A stretch of DNA of 64,000 nucleotides. Source: an uncultured Prevotellaceae bacterium (lineage in GTDB: Bacteria > Bacteroidota > Bacteroidia > Bacteroidales > Bacteroidaceae). The translations under genes were made by a program, and so were the position numbers. The notes beneath the pieces are model-generated. The model did no database searches and was not told the DNA's origin. It worked only from the letters and a program-made list of their open reading frames with translations. This document shows, piece by piece, positions 38,457-46,454 of the stretch. Location of the stretch: positions 62,001 to 126,000 of the forward strand of contig CACZGH010000010.1 in NCBI GenBank assembly GCA_902780635.1, given 5' to 3'. Each line of letters begins with the position of its first letter. Within the stretch, counting starts at the first letter, position 1.

Positions 38457-39475
38457 ACATAGAAGCGACCCCAAAAAACATCCTTTACGCCCTTCTTATT
38501 GCCATCGGTTTTTTCATTTTGCTAGGAGTTTTCACGATTGTTGTCGGCAGCTTGGTTGAAGACGAGAGTCCCGACACAGACCAAGTCAAGAAGACGGCTG
38601 TCGTCTCGCCCAAGGAAGTGGAAAAAGAGCGAGAAGACAGTGTGGTCATCACAGAGCCTATCGAGGGAGACCCCTATCAAGAGTTGGACGAATTGATCGG
38701 CTTAGAGTCTGTAAAAGAAGAAGTGCGAACGTTGGCTAACTTTGCCAAAGTACAGCAACAGCGTGCCAGCAAGGGGTTGAAAACGCCCAAGATGTCTTAC
38801 CATCTGGTGTTCACCGGCAGTCCCGGTACGGGCAAGACCACTGTGGCCCGCATTGTGGCCCGCATCTACAAAGACCTTGGCATACTGAAGAAAGGACACA
38901 CTGTGGAGACCGACCGTTCAGGATTGGTGGCTGAGTATGTGGGTCAAACCGCCGTTAAGACCAATGCCATCGTCGACTCCGCCCTCAACGGTGTCCTTTT
39001 CATCGACGAAGCCTACGCTTTGGTACCTGAAGACAGTCGTAGCGACTATGGTCAGGAAGCTATCTCGACGCTTCTGAAACGTATGGAAGATGACCGCGAC
39101 AAGCTGGTGGTCATCATTGCCGGCTATCCCAATGAGATGAAGCGTTTTATCAATTCCAACCCAGGTCTTCAGTCACGTTTCAACCGTTACATCCACTTTG
39201 CGGACTACACGGCTGACGAACTTCACCGCATTTTCCACTTGTATCTCAAGAAGAACGAATATCGTATCAGCGATGATGCCGATGCCTATCTGAGAGAACG
39301 TTTAGAAGACAAAGTGGCACACAAGGACCGTAATTTTGGCAATGCTCGGTATGTGCGCAATCTTTTTGAGAAGATTATCCAACATCAAGCCAACCGTCTT
39401 GCCAGCCGTCGTAACCTGTCGAGTGAGGAGTTGTCACTCATTACGATAGAAGACGTGATGAAGATGAAAAATTAA
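38453..39475 (+). CDS. membrane-anchored CbxX/CfqX-type AAA ATPase
   Basis: A 340-residue AAA+ protein; the frame is open 12 codons further upstream, but the ATG at 38453 overlaps the preceding stop and starts a sensible N-terminus. Residues about 8-32 are one membrane helix (LYALLIAIGFFILLGVFTIVVG), followed by an acidic/charged linker. The ATPase core begins ELIGLESVKEEVRTLANF, with Walker A GSPGTGKTT (about 121-129), Walker B VLFIDEAYAL (about 181-190) and sensor regions IIAGYP and RFNRYIHF, then the small helical domain with NARYVRNLFE. The family includes the Rubisco activase CbbX and EccA-like chaperones. A membrane anchor suggests a remodelling role at the envelope; the client is unknown. 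Confidence 0.85.
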   Translation: MNIEATPKNILYALLIAIGFFILLGVFTIVVGSLVEDESPDTDQVKKTAVVSPKEVEKEREDSVVITEPIEGDPYQELDELIGLESVKEEVRTLANFAKVQQQRASKGLKTPKMSYHLVFTGSPGTGKTTVARIVARIYKDLGILKKGHTVETDRSGLVAEYVGQTAVKTNAIVDSALNGVLFIDEAYALVPEDSRSDYGQEAISTLLKRMEDDRDKLVVIIAGYPNEMKRFINSNPGLQSRFNRYIHFADYTADELHRIFHLYLKKNEYRISDDADAYLRERLEDKVAHKDRNFGNARYVRNLFEKIIQHQANRLASRRNLSSEELSLITIEDVMKMKN

Positions 39476-39488
39476 AGATGAAAAATTA
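39461..39488 (+). repeat. 14-bp perfect tandem duplication at the AAA stop codon
   Basis: AAGATGAAAAATTA occurs twice in direct succession (39461-39474 and 39475-39488). The first copy supplies the last codons and most of the stop codon of the AAA ATPase gene; the second lies just after it. Confidence 0.8.
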
Positions 39489-39509
39489 AAATTTTAACTA
39501 TTAGATGAT

Positions 39510-40448
39510 ATGAAAAAGAACAGAATCACTGAATTGTTTGGCATTCAATATCCCATTATACAAGGTGGCATGGTATGGATCAGCGGTTGGCGACTGGCTT
39601 CCGCTGTGAGCAACGCGGGTGGTTTAGGTCTTCTTGGTGCTGGTTCAATGCATCCCGAGACCCTTTTAGAGCACATCCACAAAATGAAACTGGCCACCGA
39701 CAAGCCTTGGGGTGTGAACATCCCATTGATGTACCCAGAGATAGACCGTCTAGTGGACCTCATTATCAACGAGGGTGTGAAGATTGTGTTTACCTCTGCT
39801 GGCAGTCCGAAGAAATACACCCGCCGTTTTCATGATGCAGGCATCAAAGTAGCTCATGTTGTGTCGAGCAGCAAGTTTGCCCGTAAGTGTGAGGAAGCTG
39901 GAGTCGACGCTGTGGTGGCAGAGGGTTTTGAGGCTGGCGGACACAATGGTCGTGAAGAAACCACCACTCTGGCCCTGATTCCCCAAGTGCGCAAAGCCAC
40001 TACACTGCCACTGATCGCAGCAGGCGGCATTGGGTCAGGCTCTTCCATCCTTGCCGTCGAAGCCTTAGGCGCTGATGGCGTCCAGATAGGTACACTTTTT
40101 GCGCTGACTGAGGAAAGCAGTGCTTCACAAGCCTATAAGGAGTGTTGCACCCATCTGGAAGAAGGAGGCACCATGTTGACGCTGAAACTTCTTTCACCCA
40201 CCCGTATGGTGAAGAACAGTCTTTACTGCCGCATTATGCAGGCGGAGAGCGAAGGCGCCGCCGTAGAAGACTTGCGAGCCATTCTTGGTCAGGCAGCGTC
40301 GAAGCGTGGTATATTCGAAGGGGACGTGGAAAACGGTGAGATTGAGATTGGTCAGATAGCCTCATCGGTGAAAGAGATTTTGCCTGTAAGCGAGGTGATG
40401 AAACGTCTTGTAACAGAATATGATGAGGCGAGAGCACGTATTTTTTAG
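39510..40448 (+). CDS. FabK/nitronate monooxygenase-family flavoprotein
   Basis: A 312-residue FMN-dependent TIM-barrel enzyme. Family signs: start ELFGIQYPIIQGGMVWISGWRLASAVSNAGGLG, the EGFEAGGHNG loop with the active-site histidine near 145, and the phosphate-binding run LIAAGGIGSGSSILAVEALGADGVQIGT near 169-196. The C-terminal part (LTLKLLSPTRMVKN, LGQAASKRGIFEGDVENGEIEIGQIAS) follows the FabK pattern, so reduction of enoyl-ACP in fatty-acid synthesis is a real possibility; nitronate oxidation is the alternative. It lies 34 bp after the AAA ATPase gene, possibly on the same transcript. Confidence 0.88.
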   Translation: MKKNRITELFGIQYPIIQGGMVWISGWRLASAVSNAGGLGLLGAGSMHPETLLEHIHKMKLATDKPWGVNIPLMYPEIDRLVDLIINEGVKIVFTSAGSPKKYTRRFHDAGIKVAHVVSSSKFARKCEEAGVDAVVAEGFEAGGHNGREETTTLALIPQVRKATTLPLIAAGGIGSGSSILAVEALGADGVQIGTLFALTEESSASQAYKECCTHLEEGGTMLTLKLLSPTRMVKNSLYCRIMQAESEGAAVEDLRAILGQAASKRGIFEGDVENGEIEIGQIASSVKEILPVSEVMKRLVTEYDEARARIF

Positions 40449-40489
40449 TTATAATTACTTAAAAAAAAGATAATTAAAAAGAAAATCAT

Positions 40490-40497
40490 TAATTTTG
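40490..40497 (+). promoter_or_regulatory. -7 element for the third C10 protease
   Basis: TAATTTTG, consensus, 24 bp before the ATG at 40521. The -33 position is an A-rich run without TTTG. Confidence 0.45.
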
Positions 40498-40520
40498 CAG
40501 GTTGAAATTAATTTCAGGTA

Positions 40521-43500
40521 ATGAGAAGAGTATATACACTGGCCATTTCACTGATTTTCACCCTGTTTATAATGGCCGCCCCCATCACTCCCCGACAAGC
40601 GCTTCAGAAAGCCAAGTCATTCGCCGGAGCCCATCACCACAACACTAATATTAGACTAAAGCAGGCTTACACCTCCGTGAAGAGCGGTGAAGAAGCCAAT
40701 TATTACATATACAACATTGGCCAAGACGAAGGTTTTGTCGTTGTCTCCGGCAACGACCAGGCTGACATGATACTTGGTTATACGGACCATGGCCGCTTCG
40801 ACTATGATCAGATGCCAGAAAACATGAAAGCGTGGCTTTCCAGCTACGACAGTGAGGTATCTGTCATAAGACGTCATAGCACCATGCCATTGAAAGTGAG
40901 TCAGGCACACCCTGCAGATGTGATACAGCCCCTGATCAGCACCACCTGGGCACAGACATATCCTTACAACATCAAGTGCCCCGTAGTAGATGGCGTAAAC
41001 TGCAAGACCGGTTGTACTGCCACTGCTCTGGCCCAAGTGCTACGTTATCACCAGTATCCTACTGGCAAGACGACCAAGATACCCAGTTATACAACCAGTA
41101 CGCTGAGGATTCAGATGCCAGAACTTGCCTCCACCACTTTTGACTGGAGCAAGATGCCTGACATTCTCACCGAAGACAGTCCTCAGGCTGAGAAAGACGA
41201 AGTGGCCAAGTTGATGCTCTACTGTGGTCAAGCCACCGACATGAACTATACCCCAAGTGGTTCTGGTGCCTACACTTACAAGATTCCTGACCGTCTGCCA
41301 CTCTACTTCGGGTATCCCAAGACGATGCACTATCTCTATCGCGAGTCATACGACGAAGCCGAATGGGATAGTCTGCTGGTGCGAGAGTTGCTCAACAACC
41401 GTCCTGTGATTTACACCGCCTACACCAACTTAGGACAAGGTCACACTTTTATTTGTGACGGCTACGACGGCAATGGCCTTTACCACATCAACTGGGGATG
41501 GAACGGTGTCGGCAATGGCTACTTCCGTATCTCCGTGCTCCATGCTACTGACGAAGGTCTCAACGAAGAGATCAAGAACTACCATCTGAGTATGCGTCAG
41601 ACCATCCTTGTAGGTCTGAAGCCCGCCGGTGAAGACGAATATGTGGCACCTGTGGAGTATTACAGAGCCTATAGTCGTCCTAGTCTGAAGAACGGGCGCA
41701 CCTACACCCGCCCCTCTTCCGACTCCGACTTCAGCAATATCACTTTCAAGCAGTCTTTTGCCAACACGTCGAGCAGCACCCGAAAGTTGTCACATGGTGT
41801 TGGCCTTTATGATGAAGCCGGTATGTTGGTGTCGGTTTTATCATCGAGCACAGCCAACCTAACCGCAGGTAACAGTAAGAATTACGAAGCAGCAAACCTT
41901 TCGTTTGGCAGTAAAATCCAAGATGGGCACTATGCTCTCAAAGCTATATACAAACGGTCATCCACTGGTTCCTGGACGCCTATGTCGGGCACTGACAAGA
42001 ACTATATCCAGGTGGAGATTCATGACACCGTGATGACTCTCATCCCAGTACCGAAAGCCGACTTCCAAGTGAACAGTCTGCGCAAAGACGACGCTTATCT
42101 AAGCATAGACATGGCTAACCCTGATGAAGCGTTTTTTGGCCCCATTTACCTACGCAAGGAAGACCCCACAACTCATAACATCATTCAGGTGAGCAATGAT
42201 CAGCTTTCTTTTGACGCCTCATCAAGTACTACGTATCAGTTGTATATCGACGATGATGTGGACTTCGACCTACAGAATGACCAATTCTATCTATCTGTTG
42301 ACGAATACGACACTCAGTACTTCTACAGCAGTCTTAATGAGACAGAAGGAAACTTAGAGAAGCATATAGAGATTCTCAACCAGAACGAGGAGACCGGCGA
42401 AGTGATAGGCGACCGCATTATATGTCGGTTGTTGGTTCAGAACACCGGCACCGAGGCTTATGCCGATCAAATCATGATGACTCTCAAGGATGAGGAAGGC
42501 GATGTGGTATCGAATGAAAAAACGCTTTTAGAACTGGGTGCCGGCGAAGAAACTGTGCTCAACTATGAGATACCATTGAGTGACTTTACTAAGCGCTATG
42601 TACTGACAGCCACCCACTTGAAGAACACCTATACTTGGGAAGAGAGCTCCACCGATGTGCTGACTGTTGCCAAGGGCGGCATCTACTGGACCAAAGACGG
42701 AAGCATGAAGACCCAGAAGGCAGCCACGAAATTTGTGGTGCCCGAGGAGGCACTGGCCATCAATCTTCATAATGCCTACACATCAAATGTGACACCCAAC
42801 AGCAACCCCAACACCATCTACATGCTTAACTCGACGGTGCCCCGTGGTTTAGTGGGTAAGAACAATGTGAACAATTCGAACAGAGGCGACAAGCTGACCT
42901 TGACAGACGGTTACGACTACTTTATTCCCACGGAACTCACATTCAGCGGAACCATCACCTATCAGCGCACGTTTACCTCAGAGGACAGTCTTCAACTGAG
43001 TGTCCTCTCGCTGCCATTTGCCCCCAGTGAAGTGAAGATGGATGGCGAGGAGGTGAGTTGGAAAAAAACCGCTGATGATGAGACAGGCCATTTCTGGCTG
43101 ATGTCGTTTGAGGGTATCGTAGACACCCTGTCAACTGTTGTCACTTCCTATGCCCCGACAATAGAGGCTCAAACCCCCTATTTGTTGGTTGCCGACAGCT
43201 TGCTGATAGGCAAGACCGTCATTTTTACAGCCAGCAAGCAAACACTGCACCCAACTCTGGAGTATCCCCAGGTCGTATCTAAAGACAGTTGTGTGCTCAC
43301 TGGCACCCATTGTCAGCAGCACGTAGCTAATAGCTATACTTTGTCAGATGGCCATTTTGTCTACTCTGAAGAAGGTGAAGAGATCACTCCCTTTAGGGCT
43401 TACCTATTGGCAGATGAACGTATCAGCAGCAAAGATCTCACTGTGGACTTCTATGAAAGCATTGCTCCGGGGCATATTCAGCCAGAAATAATGAAAGGAG

Positions 43501-43694
43501 ACGTTAATGAGGACGGCTTAGTGGATATCACTGATGTGCTTTTGACCGTAGACTATATCCTTGGTAATACCCCAGAGCATTTTGTCATAGCGAACGCCGA
43601 TGCCAAAGTCGACAATATCATAGATATCTCCGACGTGCTTCTTATGGTAGACATTATCTTAGGAAAAGCCGGAGAGGACGGAGAGAACGAATAA
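40521..43694 (+). CDS. large C10 protease with dockerin-like tail
   Basis: A 1057-residue exported cysteine protease. Signal peptide MRRVYTLAISLIFTLFIMAA, then a propeptide (GFVVVSGNDQADMILGY). The C10 domain has catalytic Cys165 in CKTGCTATALAQV, His308 in GQGHTFICDGYDGNGLYHINWGWNG and an intact NWGW motif. It is about 280 residues longer than the two proteases near 30-35 kb: after beta-sandwich domains it adds a module (FIPTELTFSGTITYQRTF) of a type common near the end of Bacteroidetes surface proteins. Two dockerin-like repeats follow (DVNEDGLVDITD and DAKVDNIIDISD) and a short acidic tail. Single gene with its own -7 element. Target unknown. Confidence 0.9.
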   Translation: MRRVYTLAISLIFTLFIMAAPITPRQALQKAKSFAGAHHHNTNIRLKQAYTSVKSGEEANYYIYNIGQDEGFVVVSGNDQADMILGYTDHGRFDYDQMPENMKAWLSSYDSEVSVIRRHSTMPLKVSQAHPADVIQPLISTTWAQTYPYNIKCPVVDGVNCKTGCTATALAQVLRYHQYPTGKTTKIPSYTTSTLRIQMPELASTTFDWSKMPDILTEDSPQAEKDEVAKLMLYCGQATDMNYTPSGSGAYTYKIPDRLPLYFGYPKTMHYLYRESYDEAEWDSLLVRELLNNRPVIYTAYTNLGQGHTFICDGYDGNGLYHINWGWNGVGNGYFRISVLHATDEGLNEEIKNYHLSMRQTILVGLKPAGEDEYVAPVEYYRAYSRPSLKNGRTYTRPSSDSDFSNITFKQSFANTSSSTRKLSHGVGLYDEAGMLVSVLSSSTANLTAGNSKNYEAANLSFGSKIQDGHYALKAIYKRSSTGSWTPMSGTDKNYIQVEIHDTVMTLIPVPKADFQVNSLRKDDAYLSIDMANPDEAFFGPIYLRKEDPTTHNIIQVSNDQLSFDASSSTTYQLYIDDDVDFDLQNDQFYLSVDEYDTQYFYSSLNETEGNLEKHIEILNQNEETGEVIGDRIICRLLVQNTGTEAYADQIMMTLKDEEGDVVSNEKTLLELGAGEETVLNYEIPLSDFTKRYVLTATHLKNTYTWEESSTDVLTVAKGGIYWTKDGSMKTQKAATKFVVPEEALAINLHNAYTSNVTPNSNPNTIYMLNSTVPRGLVGKNNVNNSNRGDKLTLTDGYDYFIPTELTFSGTITYQRTFTSEDSLQLSVLSLPFAPSEVKMDGEEVSWKKTADDETGHFWLMSFEGIVDTLSTVVTSYAPTIEAQTPYLLVADSLLIGKTVIFTASKQTLHPTLEYPQVVSKDSCVLTGTHCQQHVANSYTLSDGHFVYSEEGEEITPFRAYLLADERISSKDLTVDFYESIAPGHIQPEIMKGDVNEDGLVDITDVLLTVDYILGNTPEHFVIANADAKVDNIIDISDVLLMVDIILGKAGEDGENE

Positions 43695-43719
43695 CTCAGG
43701 GAAAACTGGAAAATCCGGG

Positions 43720-45102
43720 TTAGGATACCAAGGCTTTTTTCATCCATTTACCTCTAAACAATCGCCAGGAAAGCATGAGGCCACGGAATGTAAGTTCGAT
43801 GGCCATGGCAGTCCATACCCCCACCAATCCATACTGTATGGAGAGCATGTATGCCAAGGTAAGTCTGACGAACCACATACTTCCCAGGCTGATGAGTGCA
43901 GGTCGGAGTGTGTCTCCCGCTCCCACACAGACACACACAGAAATGATGGAAGCAGCGAACATGGGTTCTGCAAAAGCCTCTATTCTCAGGCAGTGTGCCC
44001 CCAATGTGCGTATTTCCTCTACGGGTGTCATGATGGCCATCATCTCTGGAGCGAAGATGAACATGATGACTCCCATGGCAGCCATCACCGCCATTCCCGA
44101 GAAGAGGGTCATTCGTGCAAAGCTTCGACAGAGATCTTTTCTTGCGGCACCGATACTTTGGCCGATGAGTGTGGTGGCAGCGTCACCGATGCCATATCCC
44201 GGCATGTAGCATAAGCTCTCAGCCGTGATGCCGAGAGTATTGGCAGCGATAGCGATATTTCCGAGTGGTGCCACGATCATGGTGCTAATGATTTGCGCGC
44301 CACACATAAGCATGGACTGTACGGCCATGGGCAGTCCGATTTTCAGTGCGTTGTTGATATACTGAGAGACATAGGCGAAATGTTCTCCCACTCTTCTGAG
44401 GGATAGTATCTCGTTTCGGAAAATAGCATAATAGGCAATGATGAGGCTGCACACCACAATAGAAAAGCTTGTTCCAATGGCGGCTCCAAGCACTCCCAGA
44501 TGGGCATGGAAGATGAGGAAGTAGTTGAATACTACGTCAAGTACGCACATGAGGATGCTGATCATACTTGGCAGACGCATATTGCCTGAGCACTTGAGCA
44601 TAGCCGCAGAGAGGTTGTAGAGTTGAAAGAAGGGCCCGCTTAGTGAGAAGAGCAGAAAATACAAGGAAGCATCGTGTGCGATGTCAGCACCTCCTCCCAG
44701 CCAGTATGGCAGCGGTTTTGCCACGGCCACGGCCATCAATGCCAACAAAAGGCTTAATACAGTAGTTGCCACCAGTGCGTGCCGGAACACTTCTCGGGCC
44801 TTGACGTTGTCTTTTGCCCCGATAAAATGTGCAACTTGTACCGAGAAGCCCATGGATGCTGCACCTGTGAGACTGCCGAAAAGCCAAGTGGTGGTTTCCA
44901 CGAGTCCAATGGCTGCTGATGCATTAGCACCAAGCTGTCCCACCATGGCTTGGTCGATAAAAAACATCACGACGCTGGTGATCTGCGCCAAAATAGAAGG
45001 AATGCTCAACTTGATGATCAAATTGAGTTGGTCTTTTCCCGAGAGCGGTTTCCCATCCCGGATAAAGCCGAGGAGCCGTTCGCTTTCCTTCACTGATGCC
45101 AT
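43720..45102 (-). CDS. MATE-family efflux transporter
   Basis: A 460-residue integral inner-membrane protein with the 12-helix MATE topology (DinF/NorM-like). Typical segments: LIIKLSIPSILAQITSVVMFFIDQAMVGQLGANASAAIGLVETT at the start of the first half, and GLPMAVQSMLMCGAQIISTMIVAPLGNIAIAANTLGI at the start of the second, showing the internal duplication. MATE pumps expel cationic drugs or metabolites in exchange for Na+ or H+. Convergent with the C10 protease gene (25-bp gap). A TAACTTTG -7 box ends 7 bp before the start codon, so the transcript would have almost no leader, or translation starts a little further in. Confidence 0.93.
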   Translation of the reverse strand: MASVKESERLLGFIRDGKPLSGKDQLNLIIKLSIPSILAQITSVVMFFIDQAMVGQLGANASAAIGLVETTTWLFGSLTGAASMGFSVQVAHFIGAKDNVKAREVFRHALVATTVLSLLLALMAVAVAKPLPYWLGGGADIAHDASLYFLLFSLSGPFFQLYNLSAAMLKCSGNMRLPSMISILMCVLDVVFNYFLIFHAHLGVLGAAIGTSFSIVVCSLIIAYYAIFRNEILSLRRVGEHFAYVSQYINNALKIGLPMAVQSMLMCGAQIISTMIVAPLGNIAIAANTLGITAESLCYMPGYGIGDAATTLIGQSIGAARKDLCRSFARMTLFSGMAVMAAMGVIMFIFAPEMMAIMTPVEEIRTLGAHCLRIEAFAEPMFAASIISVCVCVGAGDTLRPALISLGSMWFVRLTLAYMLSIQYGLVGVWTAMAIELTFRGLMLSWRLFRGKWMKKALVS

Positions 45103-45109
45103 ATCGTGG

Positions 45110-45117
45110 CAAAGTTA
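45110..45117 (-). promoter_or_regulatory. -7 element abutting the MATE start
   Basis: Minus-strand TAACTTTG, 7 bp before the MATE ATG. No convincing TTTG 19-21 bp upstream. Confidence 0.5.
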
Positions 45118-45194
45118 CTAAAAGTCGAGAGAAAAGCCATACTTTTTTGAGTTTTTCAGAGAGGAATGAGCTTTGGCAAAGCCAAAACCTATGG

Positions 45195-45227
45195 AAAAAT
45201 GGGCGGTGCCTCCTATGAGGTCCGCCC
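45195..45227 (-). terminator. intrinsic terminator for the 26-residue ORF
   Basis: Read on the minus strand, GGGCGG pairs with CCGCCC and CCTC with GAGG around an ATAG loop (with a small internal bulge), followed by a T5 run. It lies about 45 bp after the stop codon of the small membrane ORF and before the MATE promoter. Confidence 0.8.
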
Positions 45228-45270
45228 ATCCGTTATGATTATTATCTATACTTTCTCTTTAAAACTGAGG

Positions 45271-45351
45271 TTATTTCTTCTCAATTGAATTTTCGAAGTA
45301 TAACCCTGATGCAATTAATACTGCAAACATTAATACTACTGTAGTGTTCAT
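45271..45351 (-). CDS. 26-residue single-helix membrane miniprotein
   Basis: A short frame, MNTTVVLMFAVLIASGLYF followed by the charged tail ENSIEKK and TAA. It forms one hydrophobic helix (residues about 4-19) with an acidic/basic C-terminus, the usual build of small inner-membrane regulatory or toxin-like peptides. A purine-rich AGAAAGGG lies about 10 bp upstream and could serve as ribosome-binding site. Support for a real gene is contextual: a terminator directly downstream, a TACCTTTG promoter box about 240 bp upstream, and a structured leader with three direct repeats. No other gene lies on this strand between FKBP's terminator and MATE. Homology was not tested; function unknown. Confidence 0.55.
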   Translation of the reverse strand: MNTTVVLMFAVLIASGLYFENSIEKK

Positions 45352-45436
45352 CTTTTTACCCTTTCTTTAATTTTTTAATGAAACATATCGCATGCAGCCT
45401 CACGGCCTGAGCGTTTAACCTAGATGATCGATCTTC

Positions 45437-45485
45437 TTGTTATCCTTTAATTACTGTTGTTATCCTTTTCTATTTTTGTTATCCT
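45437..45485 (-). repeat. three direct repeats in the miniprotein leader
   Basis: TTGTTATCCT on the plus strand at 45437-45446, 45457-45466 and 45476-45485 (AGGATAACAA in the transcript), spaced 20 and 19 bp. The even spacing of about two helical turns, or of three RNA sites, suggests protein or RNA binding. They lie between the putative promoter and the start codon. Confidence 0.7.
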
Positions 45486-45590
45486 ACATCAATCTTTCTA
45501 CTTTATCGAGCCTAATACCTTATATTTATATTATCTGTAACACTTTTCTGAATGACTCGCCTGCCTGTGCCTTTATTTCTTTTGACGATG

Positions 45591-45598
45591 CAAAGGTA
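45591..45598 (-). promoter_or_regulatory. -7 element for the miniprotein transcript
   Basis: Minus-strand TACCTTTG, consensus. The predicted start of transcription near 45584 gives a leader of about 230 nt. The -33 position is covered by an operator-like imperfect palindrome instead of a TTTG. Confidence 0.5.
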
Positions 45599-45599
45599 A

Positions 45600-45695
45600 G
45601 ACTGTTTGCGGACACAACCATGACTTTTTGCGATTTTTTACTGGAAAAAGGCTGATTCTTGACCTAAATCAAAGGACTGTGTGCGCACACAGCCA
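45600..45695. promoter_or_regulatory. duplicated operator-like palindrome
   Basis: A perfect 16-bp palindrome, CTGTGTGC/GCACACAG, at 45677-45692, and a degenerate copy GACTGTTTGCGGACACAACC at 45600-45619 (17 of 20 bases shared with 45676-45695). The degenerate copy overlaps the region just upstream of the miniprotein -7 box. Both are preceded by CAAAGG, so the pair looks like a duplicated promoter/operator unit. Confidence 0.65.
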
Positions 45696-45718
45696 ATATT
45701 TCGTCCATTTTAACAGTC

Positions 45719-45756
45719 AAAAAAAGTTCCCATCCTGCAATATGGAGGATGGGAAC
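45719..45756 (-). terminator. intrinsic terminator after the FKBP gene
   Basis: Perfect 10-bp stem GTTCCCATCC/GGATGGGAAC (45726-45735 and 45747-45756) with an 11-base loop and, on the minus strand, a T7 run directly after. It lies 27 bp beyond the FKBP stop codon. Confidence 0.92.
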
Positions 45757-45782
45757 CGACGCACATATTCTTATATATAAAC

Positions 45783-46454
45783 TTACAAATTCTCTTCGCA
45801 GAGAAATGACTGATTTGTATTCCAAGCCGGTACCACTGTACCAGCACGATAATAAGCAACTAAAGTAAGGTCGAAAACGAGCGTACTGTATGCCGGTATG
45901 CTTCCGTTTTCCTTTATGCCATATCCCAGTTGATAGGGTATGTATACTTTCCAGCGGTCTCCGATGTTCATGTGCTGGAGTGCCGTTGAGAATCCATCGA
46001 CCACCCTGCTGACAGCAAACTTTGCCGGTACGAAGGTGCTGGGCTCGTAGGTGTCTGTTCTCCACGATTTGTCGAAGACATAGCCCAGTTCACTGTCCTC
46101 ACTGTCCTTATACGATGTGGAGGAGATCAGTTGTCCTCTATAGTGTACCCTGACAGAGTCCGTGTAGAGAGGGTATCCACTGCCAGACCCTTCCTGGAGC
46201 ACCTTGACGACGATGTAGTCGACGGTCTTTCCTGCTGTCTCTGTGCTTTTAGCATACGACTTGAAGACCTTCCATGAGTTGTCCCCTCTGGCTATAGCCT
46301 GGTTGGCAGCATTGTATTTTGCAGCGAAGAACGCCTCATTTTTTTTCTGCCAGTCAGGGAACTCATCGATCTCGTCATCTGTCTCGTGACAAGCTGTAAG
46401 GCCGAAAACTGCCACCACTGTGCAGATGAGATATAGATATTGCCTCATTCTCAT
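45783..46454 (-). CDS. FKBP-type peptidyl-prolyl isomerase lipoprotein
   Basis: A 223-residue lipoprotein: signal peptide ending FGLTAC with lipidated Cys22 and an acidic DETDDEIDEF spacer. The C-terminal half is an FKBP domain: DSVRVHYRGQLISS near 99-112, VFDKSW near 126-131, VVDGFSTALQHMNIGDRWKVYIPYQLGYG near 150-178 and the final strand YSTLVFDLTLVAY. It would speed folding of periplasmic or outer-membrane proteins at prolines. It directly abuts the glycyl-tRNA synthetase stop, so both share a transcript, ended by the strong terminator downstream. Met3 is an alternative start. Confidence 0.93.
   Translation of the reverse strand: MRMRQYLYLICTVVAVFGLTACHETDDEIDEFPDWQKKNEAFFAAKYNAANQAIARGDNSWKVFKSYAKSTETAGKTVDYIVVKVLQEGSGSGYPLYTDSVRVHYRGQLISSTSYKDSEDSELGYVFDKSWRTDTYEPSTFVPAKFAVSRVVDGFSTALQHMNIGDRWKVYIPYQLGYGIKENGSIPAYSTLVFDLTLVAYYRAGTVVPAWNTNQSFLCEENL

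Larger units (their letters stand above)
45103..45782. other. 680-bp region between MATE and FKBP genes
   Basis: Not empty: from left to right it holds the MATE -7 box, the terminator and 26-residue ORF, a repeat-bearing leader, a promoter box with duplicated palindrome, and the FKBP terminator. Longer open frames here look like chance. Confidence 0.6.

Noticed and set aside
45664-46065. A 133-codon minus-strand frame overlapping the FKBP gene end
   Set aside because: It is an alternative frame over the FKBP coding sequence and its terminator; the FKBP frame has clear family motifs.
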